Made by a program: the position numbers and the translations under genes. 64,000 nt of DNA, taken from assembly GCF_902712855.1 (NCBI RefSeq), contig NZ_LR743507.1:5070001-5134000 (forward strand). Direction: 5' to 3'. Below, piece by piece: positions 1 to 7,719 of this stretch. Origin of the DNA: Variovorax paradoxus. GTDB lineage: Bacteria; Pseudomonadota; Gammaproteobacteria; Burkholderiales; Burkholderiaceae_C. Below the pieces are notes generated by a model. The model saw only the letters and a program-made list of their open reading frames with translations, had not been told where the DNA came from and did no database searches. The first letter of the stretch is position 1; each line of letters starts with the position of its first letter.

Positions 1-6
1 TGAAGC

Positions 7-648
7 TCAGGTTCTAGCGGCCCACTGCTGTTGCAGGACCGCCACCGCGTCGGCCGGCGCCAGCGCCCCGATGCGTGCCGGCAAAGGCGTGAGCAGCGAG
101 AGCACCCAGGCGATGACGAAGCCGCCGACGATGGCGCAGACCACCACCACCGCGGTGTACGCGATGGCCTTGTCGGGCGGGCACTTCATGAGCACCGGCA
201 GGCCGGTGTAGAGCAGGTACACGCCGTACAGCGCAGCCAGCGCGCCGATGGCCGACAGCGCCGGCACCAGGCTGAAGATGCCGCCGACGAAGGCCGCGGT
301 GCTCGCATAGGCCGACAGCTTGAGCGCGCCGATCTGGCTCTTGGTGCCCTCGAAGGTCGGCGCCATCGCATCGATGATGAGAGCAAGCACGAACACCATC
401 ACCAGCGACAGCACGTAGCCCACGATCATGTTCACCAACCCCGAGACGACCGGCACGCGGAAGCTCATGCCGAACGCGCCGATGCCGACGAGCGACAGTC
501 CGATGAAGCTCGCCACCGCCGGGATGAGCGCGAGGATCATCACGTAGTTCTTGTAGAGCGAGGCCGCATCGGCTGGCTCGGCATCGATGGCCGGCCAGGT
601 GGCCTTGGGCTTGAGCAGGATGGACTGGACGCGTTCAACCAGGTTCAT
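7..648 (-). CDS. Yip1 family integral membrane protein
   Basis: A 213-residue protein with about five hydrophobic segments (near residues 35-60, 70-95, 110-130, 133-155 and 165-190), consistent with the Yip1/YIP1-domain family of small bacterial inner membrane proteins of unknown function. The start is the ATG at 648: a GAGGA ribosome binding site lies 7 bases upstream, and the open frame further upstream has no membrane or family character. The short hydrophilic N-terminus and the polar tail both follow the usual Yip1 layout. It stands alone, divergent from the hydrolase at 830, with a 181-base gap in which I see no clear regulatory motif. Family assignment is by hydropathy and sequence feel; no enzymatic role is implied. 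Confidence 0.7.
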   Translation of the reverse strand: MNLVERVQSILLKPKATWPAIDAEPADAASLYKNYVMILALIPAVASFIGLSLVGIGAFGMSFRVPVVSGLVNMIVGYVLSLVMVFVLALIIDAMAPTFEGTKSQIGALKLSAYASTAAFVGGIFSLVPALSAIGALAALYGVYLLYTGLPVLMKCPPDKAIAYTAVVVVCAIVGGFVIAWVLSLLTPLPARIGALAPADAVAVLQQQWAART

Positions 649-829
649 TGGAAAATCCTCGACAGGTCGCAAACGAAAGACGTAGGAAAGCGCGCGCACC
701 GTGCGTCGCGCGGCGCCGCAGAGTATGAAGTGGACACGCTGCGATCGGTGCTGGCCAGGAAGCCTATGCCTTTCCTGTGTCTTGTCTATAACGTTACGCC
801 GGTCACCGCATTCGCGCAGAATCCGATCC

Positions 830-1540
830 ATGCCCAACCTAGTCCTGCTGCCCGGCCTCGCCTGCGACGAGCGCATCTGGCAAGCCCAGCTCCCCGCCCT
901 TCCCTCCGCGTTCAATGCACGCGTGAGCGATGCCCAACTGCACAACGACTCCATCGAAGGCATGGCCGCCGCCGTGCTGCGCGACAACGACGGACCGCTG
1001 GTGCTGTGCGGCGCATCGATGGGCGGCATGGTCGCGATGGAGGCCGCCCGCCAGGCGCCCGGCCGCATCGCCGGCCTCGCATTGCTCGGCACCAGCGCGC
1101 GGCCCGAGACGCCCGACATGTTCACGCTGCGCGAAGGTGCCATCGAGTACTTCGAGCGCGGAGAGGTACGCGACGTGATCGAGCCGAACGTCTACTTCGC
1201 GTTCCACCCCACGCAGTCGGCCGACCCGGCGATGGTGGAGCGCTACCTCGACATCGTGCTCGGTGCGGGCGCCGAGCAGCTCATCCGCCAGAATCGCGCG
1301 GTGATGCGCAGGCCCGACGCGCGCCAGCACCTGCCATTGCTGCGCGCACCGGTGCTGCTGATGTGCGGCGACAGCGACCGCCTTGCGCCACCCGAATGCA
1401 CGCGGGAAATGGCGGCGCTGCTGCCGCAGTCGGAGACGGTGTGGGTGGCCGAATGCGGCCACATGCTGACCATGGAAAAACCCGGACAGGTCAACGCCGC
1501 GCTGAACGCGTGGCTCGGCAGGCAGTTTCCTTCGGCCTGA
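830..1540 (+). CDS. alpha/beta fold hydrolase
   Basis: A 236-residue soluble hydrolase of the alpha/beta fold. Visible features are an N-terminal beta strand with the oxyanion-loop sequence LLPGLACD (residues 6-13), the nucleophile elbow GASMGG with Ser63, a late LMCGDSDRLAPPE strand carrying the likely acid Asp, and ECGHMLTMEKP with the catalytic His near the C-terminus. The family includes esterases, lactonases and C-C hydrolases; the substrate cannot be told from sequence. The start at 830 is chosen because it begins right before the first core strand; an in-frame upstream extension is low-quality sequence. It converges with the pcp gene, with 21 bases between the stops. Confidence 0.8.
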   Translation: MPNLVLLPGLACDERIWQAQLPALPSAFNARVSDAQLHNDSIEGMAAAVLRDNDGPLVLCGASMGGMVAMEAARQAPGRIAGLALLGTSARPETPDMFTLREGAIEYFERGEVRDVIEPNVYFAFHPTQSADPAMVERYLDIVLGAGAEQLIRQNRAVMRRPDARQHLPLLRAPVLLMCGDSDRLAPPECTREMAALLPQSETVWVAECGHMLTMEKPGQVNAALNAWLGRQFPSA

Positions 1541-1561
1541 CTCGCGGGCCCCGGCCCGGCC

Positions 1562-2230
1562 TCAGTGCAGCTGGCCGCCGGTTTCGGCCACGTCGTGCCG
1601 CACCGCAAGCGCAGTGGCCACGGCGATGCGCAAGGCAGCCACCAGCGTCTCGAGCGACATGCTCGGTGCGCCCGGAAAGCGCGCCGCCTGTGCGGGCAGG
1701 TAGGGGATGTGGATGAAGCCGCCGCGCACCTCGCCGCCGTCCGCCGCCGTCGCGTGCGTCGCGATGCGGTGCATCAGTCCGTAGAAGATGTGGTTGCACA
1801 CGAAGGTGCCCGCGCTGTTCGACACCGAGGCCGGCACGCCGGCCGCGCGCAGTGCGCGCACGATGGCCTTGACGGGCAGCGTCGAGAAGTAGGCGGCAGG
1901 CGCCCCCGGCACCACGGGCACGTCGATGGGCTGGCGGTCGTTGTTGTCGGGTACGCGCGCGTCGTCGACATTGATCGCGATGCGCTCCGGCGTGAACTCC
2001 GCACGGCCACCGGCCTGGCCGATGCACAGCACCAACTGCGGCTGCAGTTCATCCATCGCCCGGTTCAGCACGTCGATGGCGTCGCCGAAGACGCAGGGCA
2101 CCAGGCGCGCGTGCACCGTCGCAGCGCCGGTCTTCCAGCCGTCGAGCGCGCGCACCGCTTCCCACGAGGGGTTGAGCGCTTCCTTCTCGAAGGGCTCGAA
2201 GCCGGTCAGCAGGACCTTGACCGACTTCAC
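1562..2230 (-). CDS. pcp: pyroglutamyl-peptidase I (pyrrolidone-carboxylate peptidase)
   Basis: Cytoplasmic C15 cysteine peptidase that removes N-terminal 5-oxoproline from peptides. With the GTG start at 2230 it has 222 residues, near the family's usual 215. The catalytic triad is visible: Glu82 in TPERIAIN, Cys145 in GTFVCNHIFYG, and His174 in GFIHIPYLP, with the substrate-pocket TGFEPF motif at residues 9-14. No ATG is available before the first strand; GTG codons at 2257, 2254 and 2230 are all possible, and I prefer 2230 because family members begin just before the KVLLTGFEPF strand. It is last in a pxpB-pxpC-pxpA-pcp run, so the enzyme releasing pyroglutamate is encoded with the one that hydrolyses it. 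Confidence 0.93.
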   Translation of the reverse strand: MKSVKVLLTGFEPFEKEALNPSWEAVRALDGWKTGAATVHARLVPCVFGDAIDVLNRAMDELQPQLVLCIGQAGGRAEFTPERIAINVDDARVPDNNDRQPIDVPVVPGAPAAYFSTLPVKAIVRALRAAGVPASVSNSAGTFVCNHIFYGLMHRIATHATAADGGEVRGGFIHIPYLPAQAARFPGAPSMSLETLVAALRIAVATALAVRHDVAETGGQLH

Positions 2231-2270
2231 CGTTTTGACCGGCCTGGAGGCCACCACACCGTCCGCGTGT

Positions 2271-3011
2271 TCAGGCCATTGCCCGCACGGCAATGCCTTC
2301 CTGCTGCAACCGCTCGCGGATGCGCCGCGCGAACGCCAGCGCGTGCGCGCCGTCGCCGTGCAGGCACACCGTCTGCGCATTGACCGGCACGGTGCTGCCG
2401 TCGATGGCGGTCACGCGGTGGTCGCGCACCAGCGAAAGGGTCTGCGCGATCGACTGTTCCTCGGTCTCGATCAGCGCACCCGGCTGGCTGCGCGGCACCA
2501 GGCTGCCATCGGGCATGTAGCCGCGGTCGGCGAACACCTCCTCCACCGGCACCAGGCCGGCGCGGCGGGCAGCGTCGATCATGTGGCTGCCCGCGAGGCC
2601 GAAGAACCTGAGCGAGGGGTCGAAGCGGCGCACCGCCTCGCACAGCGCCTCGGCGAGCTCGGGCTCCTTCACGGCCTGGTTGTAGAGCTGGCCGTGCGCC
2701 TTCACGTGCGAGAGCTTGCCGCCCTCGGCCTTCACGATGGCCGCCAGCGCGCCCACCTGGTAGAGCACGTTGGCCACGATCTCGTCCGGCGGCAGGTGCA
2801 TGGTGCTGCGGCCGAAGTTCTCGCGGTCGGGAAAGCTCGGGTGCGCGCCGATGGCCACGCCGTTCTGGAGGGCCCAGCGCACGCACTGCTGCATGGTCTT
2901 GGCGTCGCCGGCATGCCAGCCGCAGGCGATGTTGGCGGAGCTCACCAGCGCGAGCAGGGCTTCGTCGCTGCCGGCGCCTTCGCCGAGGTCTGCATTGAGG
3001 TCGATCTGCAT
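2271..3011 (-). CDS. pxpA: 5-oxoprolinase subunit PxpA (LamB/YcsF family)
   Basis: A 246-residue LamB/YcsF family protein, the subunit of the ATP-dependent prokaryotic 5-oxoprolinase that acts with PxpBC to convert 5-oxoproline to glutamate. It begins with the family hallmark IDLNADLGEG (residues 3-12), followed by NIACGWHAGD around residue 30 and conserved GAHPSFPD and HVKAHGQLYN stretches. The ATG at 3011 directly precedes this core; the longer in-frame extension is not family-like. It sits 35 bases after pxpC and shortly before pcp in a leftward operon. Length and motifs are complete. Confidence 0.95.
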   Translation of the reverse strand: MQIDLNADLGEGAGSDEALLALVSSANIACGWHAGDAKTMQQCVRWALQNGVAIGAHPSFPDRENFGRSTMHLPPDEIVANVLYQVGALAAIVKAEGGKLSHVKAHGQLYNQAVKEPELAEALCEAVRRFDPSLRFFGLAGSHMIDAARRAGLVPVEEVFADRGYMPDGSLVPRSQPGALIETEEQSIAQTLSLVRDHRVTAIDGSTVPVNAQTVCLHGDGAHALAFARRIRERLQQEGIAVRAMA

Positions 3012-3046
3012 GAGGAATGTCCTTCTCGAAGGTCCTTTTGCAAAGT

Positions 3047-4045
3047 CTATGCCGCGTCCGCCCATCCTGCAGCAGCCAGGCCTTGTGCCACCTGCGCCAG
3101 GTAGCGTTGCTGGGCCGCCCAGGCGTCGAGCGCCTGTGCCGATTCGACCTGCACCAGCCGAAGCTTGCCGTTGAGCGGCGCCTGCGCCAGCTTCCACAGG
3201 TCGGCCCGGATGACCACGCCGATGCGCGGATAGCCGCCGGTCGTCTGCGCGTCGCCCATCAGGATGATCGGCTGGCCCGAAGGCGGCACCTGGATCGTGC
3301 CGGGGATCACGCCCGAAGAGAGCATGTCGCCCGCGCGCTTCCGCTTGAGTTCGGGCCCGGAGAGCCGGCTGCCCATGCGGTTGCTCTGCGGCGTGATGCG
3401 CCAGCGTTCGCTCCAGAGCTGATCGCAGGCGGACAGGGTGAACAGCTCGAACTCGGGACCGGGCAGCACGCGCAGCGCGATCGCGCCGTCGTCCTCCGGC
3501 ACGCCCCAGTCAGGACCGCGAACGCCGAAGGCGCGGCGCACGCGCCGGGCGGCATCGAGGCGCGAGGCGCCCAGCGCCAGACGGTCGCCCTTGCGCAGCG
3601 CGCGACCCTCCAGACCGCCGAAGCCGGCCTTGAGGTCGGTGCTGCGCGAGCCGAGCACCACCGGCACGTCGATGCCGCCTGCCACGGCGAGCCAGCTGCG
3701 CAGGCCTGCCTTCTTCGTGCCGGCCGCGTTCGCGCCGGCAAGCCTGAGCGTCTGGCCGGCCGCGACCGGTACGCTCCAGCACGGCCACAGCGGCACGCCG
3801 TCGAGGCTCGCTGAAAAGTCGTCGCCGGTGAGCGCGATGCGGGTGTCGGTCTCGAACTGCAGTTCGCAGCCGCCCATCGTGAGCTCGAGTCCCGCGGCGC
3901 CGTCGGCATTGCCCACGAGCCGGTTGGCCAGCGTCAGCGAGAGCACGTCGAGCGCGCCGCCGGGACAGATGCCGAGCTGGCGATGGCCGTGGCGGCCCAG
4001 GTCCTGAACCGAGGCGAGCACGCCGGGCTTGCGGACGGCGATCAT
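3047..4045 (-). CDS. pxpC: 5-oxoprolinase subunit PxpC (biotin-dependent carboxyltransferase-like)
   Basis: A 332-residue protein of the KipA/PxpC family, the larger partner of PxpB in 5-oxoprolinase. It shows the N-terminal VRKPGVLASVQDLGRHGHR block (residues 4-22), the GGALD motif, and the late GSRLSGPELKRKR and GQPIILMGDAQTTGGYP segments typical of the family. The ATG at 4045 overlaps the 3' end of pxpB by four bases, giving translational coupling. Historic names include allophanate hydrolase subunit 2 and KipA; the neighbouring pxpA and pcp make the oxoprolinase assignment much more likely. Confidence 0.93.
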   Translation of the reverse strand: MIAVRKPGVLASVQDLGRHGHRQLGICPGGALDVLSLTLANRLVGNADGAAGLELTMGGCELQFETDTRIALTGDDFSASLDGVPLWPCWSVPVAAGQTLRLAGANAAGTKKAGLRSWLAVAGGIDVPVVLGSRSTDLKAGFGGLEGRALRKGDRLALGASRLDAARRVRRAFGVRGPDWGVPEDDGAIALRVLPGPEFELFTLSACDQLWSERWRITPQSNRMGSRLSGPELKRKRAGDMLSSGVIPGTIQVPPSGQPIILMGDAQTTGGYPRIGVVIRADLWKLAQAPLNGKLRLVQVESAQALDAWAAQQRYLAQVAQGLAAAGWADAA

Positions 4046-4704
4046 GCCTGCACGCTTTCCGCGACGAAGCGCACGCGGTCGCCGGGGCGAAGCAAGGTGG
4101 GCGGCTCGGCCGCGGGATCGAACAACTCGAGCGATGTCCGCCCGATGAGCTGCCAGCCGCCCGGGGACACCAGCGGGTAGATGCCGGTCTGCTCGCCGCC
4201 GATGCCGACCGAGCGCGCGGGCACTGCGGTGCGCGGCTCCGCGCGACGCGGCGTGGCGAGTTCGGGCGGCAGCCCGCCCATGAAGGCGAAGCCGGGCAGG
4301 AAGCCCAGCAGGTACACGATGTATTCGCCGCCGCTGTGGCGCCGCACCACCTCGGCCGGCGTGAGGCCGGTGTGGGCCGCCACGTCGGCCAGGTCCGGCC
4401 CATGCTCGCCGCCATAGGCCACGGGGATCTCGACCAGCCTGCCCGAGACGGCACCGGCGGCCAGCCCTGGCCATGCTTCGAGCACATTGGCTGTGAGCGT
4501 GTCGAGATCGATCGCGGTCGGATCGAAGGTGAGCGTCAGGTTGTTCATGCCCGGCAGCGTCTCGCCGACACCCGGCCATTGCCGCGCATGCTCGGCGAGT
4601 GCCCAGATGCGCTGCTGCTGCGCCAGCGTGGCCGGCGCAGGCAGTTCGCACAGCAATGCGGCGTCGCCCAGCAGATGCAGGCGGGGCAAGGGAATGTCGC
4701 TCAC
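4042..4704 (-). CDS. pxpB: 5-oxoprolinase subunit PxpB
   Basis: A 220-residue KipI/PxpB family protein, first gene of the leftward oxoprolinase operon. Diagnostic stretches are LGDAALLCEL near residues 12-21, PGMNNLTLTFDP near residue 51, and the strongly conserved YLLGFLPGFAFMGGLP near residues 130-145, followed by GIGGEQTGIYP and SPGGWQLIGRT. It overlaps pxpC by four bases (ATGA). It is read away from the repeat element at 4743-4831, so the operon promoter probably lies between 4705 and about 4850; I could not pick out a convincing -35/-10 pair there. Confidence 0.93.
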   Translation of the reverse strand: MSDIPLPRLHLLGDAALLCELPAPATLAQQQRIWALAEHARQWPGVGETLPGMNNLTLTFDPTAIDLDTLTANVLEAWPGLAAGAVSGRLVEIPVAYGGEHGPDLADVAAHTGLTPAEVVRRHSGGEYIVYLLGFLPGFAFMGGLPPELATPRRAEPRTAVPARSVGIGGEQTGIYPLVSPGGWQLIGRTSLELFDPAAEPPTLLRPGDRVRFVAESVQA

Positions 4705-4742
4705 GTCACGTCGGCCCGCAATGAGAGCCGGGGTTTTCGCGA

Positions 4743-4831
4743 AACACCGCGGAACCGGCTTCGCCGGGCCGCAGGTGTTGCCCCTGGCGAGGGGGAAGGA
4801 GAAGCGACACGAAGTACGCGCAGCCTGGGGG
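4743..4831 (-). repeat. dispersed hairpin repeat, solo copy downstream of coaD
   Basis: A copy of the roughly 90-100 bp repeat that occurs at four loci in this window. Read on the minus strand it begins with CTCCCCCAGGCTGCGCG six bases after the coaD stop, contains a C-run/G-run hairpin, and ends with a long imperfect hairpin formed by AACACCTGCGG and CCGCGGTGTT around a CCGGC/GCCGG core. Its orientation relative to coaD is the same as that of the other copies relative to their upstream genes. It probably forms a transcript-end structure. Confidence 0.85.
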
Positions 4832-4836
4832 AGTAC

Positions 4837-5340
4837 CTATTCACGCCCGAGGCTGCGGACCTTGGCCGCCAGTTGCTGCTCCACGTTCGGAGAGACGAAC
4901 TTGTGGACCTCGCCCCCGAGCATGGCGATCTCGCGCACGAAGGTGCTCGAGATGAACTGGTACTTGTCGCTCGGTGTCAGGAACACGGTCTCGACATCGG
5001 GCATGAGCGAGCGGTTCATGCCGGCGAGCTGGAACTCGTAGTCGAAGTCGGTCACGGCGCGCAGGCCGCGCACCATGGCCTTGCCGCCGCGCGCCACGAC
5101 GAAGTCGCGCAGCAGGCCGGAGAAGCTCTCGACGGTGACCTGGTCGCTGTAGGGCTTCACGGCCTCGCGGGCCATCTCCATGCGTTCGGAGAGCGTGAAG
5201 AGCGCCTTCTTGTGATGGCCCGCCGCAACGGCGACGATCACCTTGGAGAAGAGCTGGGTTGCACGCCGCACCACGTCCTCGTGTCCGAGGGTGATGGGGT
5301 CGAAAGTGCCGGGGTAAACCGCGATCACGTTGCTGGCCAT
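4837..5340 (-). CDS. coaD: phosphopantetheine adenylyltransferase
   Basis: A 167-residue nucleotidyltransferase catalysing the ATP-dependent adenylylation of 4'-phosphopantetheine to dephospho-CoA, the penultimate step of coenzyme A synthesis. It carries the N-terminal YPGTFDPITLGH block (residues 8-19, with the GxxH signature), RGLRAVTDFDYE in the middle and the late ISSTFVRE motif. The length matches CoaD. The ATG at 5340 is used because the sequence upstream lacks family similarity. It follows rsmD by 43 bases, the usual rsmD-coaD arrangement. Confidence 0.97.
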   Translation of the reverse strand: MASNVIAVYPGTFDPITLGHEDVVRRATQLFSKVIVAVAAGHHKKALFTLSERMEMAREAVKPYSDQVTVESFSGLLRDFVVARGGKAMVRGLRAVTDFDYEFQLAGMNRSLMPDVETVFLTPSDKYQFISSTFVREIAMLGGEVHKFVSPNVEQQLAAKVRSLGRE

Positions 5341-5383
5341 GGTTGCTTCTTCCTCATGCTGCCGGTGCGGCTTGTCCGGCGGA

Positions 5384-6037
5384 TTATGCAGTCCCATCCG
5401 CTGCGGCACGCAGCAGATGGGCGTGAACGGCGCCGGCCTTCAGGTAGCGGAAGCCGACGAGGCCGAAGGCGGCCAGTTCGCCGTCGCTCCAGCGGCGCGG
5501 CGCCTCGAGGTACACCGAGCCTCCCGCGCGCAACGCGCGGGCGGCGGCGCGCAAAGCCGGCTCGTAGAGCGCGGTGCTGTCGAAGGGCGGATCGAGAAAG
5601 ACGGCGTCGAGGCTGCCCGCGGGCACGCGCTCGAGCGCGGTGACGCCGTTGCCGCGCTCCACGCGCACGGCCTCGGCTTTCAGCTTCTCCCTGGCGGCCT
5701 GCAACTGCGCCACCAGCGCGGCGTCCTGCTCGCACAGCAGCACCTGCGCCGCGCCGCGCGAGGCGGCTTCGAGGCCGAGCGCACCGGTGCCCGCGAACGC
5801 GTCGACGCAGTGCCAGCCAGGCAGCTCTCCGCCGCCGGCACCGGCCAGGCTCGCGAGCCAGTTGAAGAGGGTTTCGCGCACGCGATCGGGCGTGGGACGC
5901 AGGCCGGGCTTGTCGGCCACGGCGAGGCGGGTGCGCTTCCACTCGCCGCCGATGATGCGCACTTCGCTGGGCTTCGACGGGCGCCTGGGCGCTGCGGGTG
6001 CGGACGGTCGTTTGGCGGGGGCGGCTTTCTGGGGCAT
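5384..6037 (-). CDS. rsmD: 16S rRNA (guanine(966)-N(2))-methyltransferase
   Basis: A 217-residue SAM-dependent methyltransferase that modifies G966 of 16S rRNA in the assembled 30S subunit. The SAM-binding motif I is DAFAGTGALGLEAASRG and the catalytic motif IV is FLDPPF, with the family's RIIGGEWKRTRL near residues 27-38 and RPTPDRVRETLFNWL near residue 48. A Pro/Ala/Lys-rich 25-residue leader precedes the domain; a shorter start at a later codon is possible but no good one is seen. It forms an operon with coaD. Confidence 0.95.
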   Translation of the reverse strand: MPQKAAPAKRPSAPAAPRRPSKPSEVRIIGGEWKRTRLAVADKPGLRPTPDRVRETLFNWLASLAGAGGGELPGWHCVDAFAGTGALGLEAASRGAAQVLLCEQDAALVAQLQAAREKLKAEAVRVERGNGVTALERVPAGSLDAVFLDPPFDSTALYEPALRAAARALRAGGSVYLEAPRRWSDGELAAFGLVGFRYLKAGAVHAHLLRAAADGTA

Positions 6038-6071
6038 GCGGCGAGCTTAACGCCGCGACGCGCGGGTCACG

Positions 6072-6716
6072 TCAGAGACCGGCCAGCGCACGCTGGGCGA
6101 GCAGCGCGGCCAGCACGAGCATGGTGCCTCCGATCAGCGCATCGAGCATCTGCCAGGCGCGCGCCCGTGCGAACACCGGCGCCAGCAGACGCGCGCCAAA
6201 GCCCAGCGAGGTGAACCACAGCGCGCTGGCCGTGGTCGCGCCCGCCACGAACCACAGCTTGAGCAGGCCTGCGTGCTGCGCGCCCGCGCTGCCCACCAGC
6301 AGCACGGTGTCGAGATAGACGTGCGGGTTCAGCAGCGTGAAACCGGCTGCCTGCACCACCACGGCCGCGCGCGACAGCGACGCGCCCTGCGCAGCGGCCT
6401 GCAGCGCAGCAGGCTGGCGCGAGCGCCACAGCGCCTTCAGTCCGTAGCCGCAGAGAAAGGCCGCGCCAAGCCCCGCGAGCACGGTCGCCAGCACCGGACG
6501 TCCCTGCAGCGCCTGCGCCATGCCGGCCACGCCGGCACCGATCAGCACTGCATCGCTGGCCGCGCAGAAGAGCACCACCGCGCCCACATGCTCGCGGCGC
6601 AAACCCTGGCGCAGCACATAGGCGTTCTGCGCGCCGATCGCGACGATCAGAACCAGGCTCATGAAGAGCCCGTTGGCGAAGGCGGTGGTGACGTGGGCGA
6701 CGTTTTCGGCTTGCAT
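6072..6716 (-). CDS. LysE/ArgO family amino acid exporter
   Basis: A 214-residue inner membrane protein with six hydrophobic segments, matching the LysE superfamily of basic amino acid exporters. Family landmarks are the GAQNAYVLRQGLRREHV stretch near residues 28-44, and TLLNPHVYLDTVLLVG near residues 125-140, which contains the conserved NP-V-LDT pattern. It is divergent from an ArgP/LysG-type LysR gene, the classical arrangement in which the regulator senses lysine or arginine and activates the exporter. That context strongly supports basic amino acid export, although the specific substrate (arginine or lysine) is inferred. Confidence 0.9.
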   Translation of the reverse strand: MQAENVAHVTTAFANGLFMSLVLIVAIGAQNAYVLRQGLRREHVGAVVLFCAASDAVLIGAGVAGMAQALQGRPVLATVLAGLGAAFLCGYGLKALWRSRQPAALQAAAQGASLSRAAVVVQAAGFTLLNPHVYLDTVLLVGSAGAQHAGLLKLWFVAGATTASALWFTSLGFGARLLAPVFARARAWQMLDALIGGTMLVLAALLAQRALAGL

Positions 6717-6791
6717 CGTTCGAGGATGCCGCCTGCAAGCGGTTAATTCAAACTAAACTTTCTTAACCAGATTCAGTTTTACTTCATCTAC
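6717..6791. promoter_or_regulatory. divergent lysE-argP promoter region with AT-rich operator candidate
   Basis: This 75-base gap is much more AT-rich than its surroundings. Around 6742-6770 it holds the arms TTAATTCAAACTAAA and TTTCTTAACC, with TTAA at both ends, and a T-N11-A type layout as expected for LysR regulators. It is the only place from which both divergent genes can be controlled. The site is inferred from composition and gene arrangement. Confidence 0.5.
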
Positions 6792-7703
6792 ATGCTCGAC
6801 TACGCCGCCTTGAATGCCCTCGCCGCCGTGGTACGCGAAGGCAGCTTCGAACGCGCCGCGCGCGCGCTGCACGTCACGCCCTCGGCGGTGTCGCAGCGCA
6901 TCAGGCAACTGGAGGAGCGCACCGGCGGCGCGTTGCTGGTGCGCGGGCAGCCATGCGTGGCCACCGAGGCGGGCCTGCAGCTGTGCCGGCACGTGGAGCG
7001 CGTCGGCATGCTCGAGCATGAGCTGCGCGACGCCCTGCCCGCGCTCGGCATGGGCAGCGGCGAAGCCGGCGAGCGCGTCACGGTGCGGGTGGCGGTGAAT
7101 GCCGACAGCCTGGCGACCTGGTTCGTCGGCGCCGCCGCGGCCTTCGCGGCGCAGGCACCGGCCGCGCTGCTCGATCTCACGGTGGACGACCAGGACCACA
7201 CGGCGGAGCGGCTGCGCAGCGGCGCGGTGCTGGCCGCCGTCACCGCGCTGGCGCAGCCTGTGGCGGGCTGCAACAGCGAGGCGCTCGGCACGATGCACTA
7301 CGTGGCGGCTGCGAGTCCGGCCTTCGTGCGCGACCACTTCGCAAAGGGTGTCGGCGCGCGCACGCTCGCCGCGGCGCCGAGCCTGGTGTTCGACCGCAAG
7401 GACCGGCTGCAGGCGCGCTGGGTGCGCCGCATCTGCCACCGCAACGTCGAGACGCCGCGCCACTGGATTCCATCGCCCAATGCCTTCGTCGAGGCGGCAT
7501 GCCGGGGCATGGGTTGGGGCATGCATCCGGCCAGCATGGTGGCCGAAGCGATTCGCGGGGGGAGGCTGGTCGAGCTGGTGCCCGGCTCGACGCTGCCGGT
7601 ACCGCTCTACTGGCAGCAGGCGCGCGCCGCGCCGCGACTGCTGGAACAACTGGGAGCCGCTGTGCGCGCGGCCGCCAGCCAGGGCACGCACGCCCTGGCC
7701 TGA
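6792..7703 (+). CDS. argP: LysR family transcriptional regulator, ArgP/LysG type
   Basis: A 303-residue LysR-type regulator. The winged helix-turn-helix lies at residues 5-60 (LDYAALNALAAVVREGSFE, then ALHVTPSAVSQRIRQLEER), followed by a periplasmic-binding-like effector domain with the NADSLATWFV stretch typical of ArgP/IciA proteins. It faces a LysE-type exporter across 75 bases. In characterised systems this regulator activates the exporter when basic amino acids accumulate. Identification of the subgroup rests on both sequence and the divergent exporter. Confidence 0.88.
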   Translation: MLDYAALNALAAVVREGSFERAARALHVTPSAVSQRIRQLEERTGGALLVRGQPCVATEAGLQLCRHVERVGMLEHELRDALPALGMGSGEAGERVTVRVAVNADSLATWFVGAAAAFAAQAPAALLDLTVDDQDHTAERLRSGAVLAAVTALAQPVAGCNSEALGTMHYVAAASPAFVRDHFAKGVGARTLAAAPSLVFDRKDRLQARWVRRICHRNVETPRHWIPSPNAFVEAACRGMGWGMHPASMVAEAIRGGRLVELVPGSTLPVPLYWQQARAAPRLLEQLGAAVRAAASQGTHALA

Positions 7704-7719
7704 AACCGGACGCCGCAGG

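Noticed and set aside
649..829. Searched the gap ahead of the alpha/beta hydrolase for a small gene or operator
   Set aside because: Short frames here lack ribosome binding sites and no clear palindrome was found.
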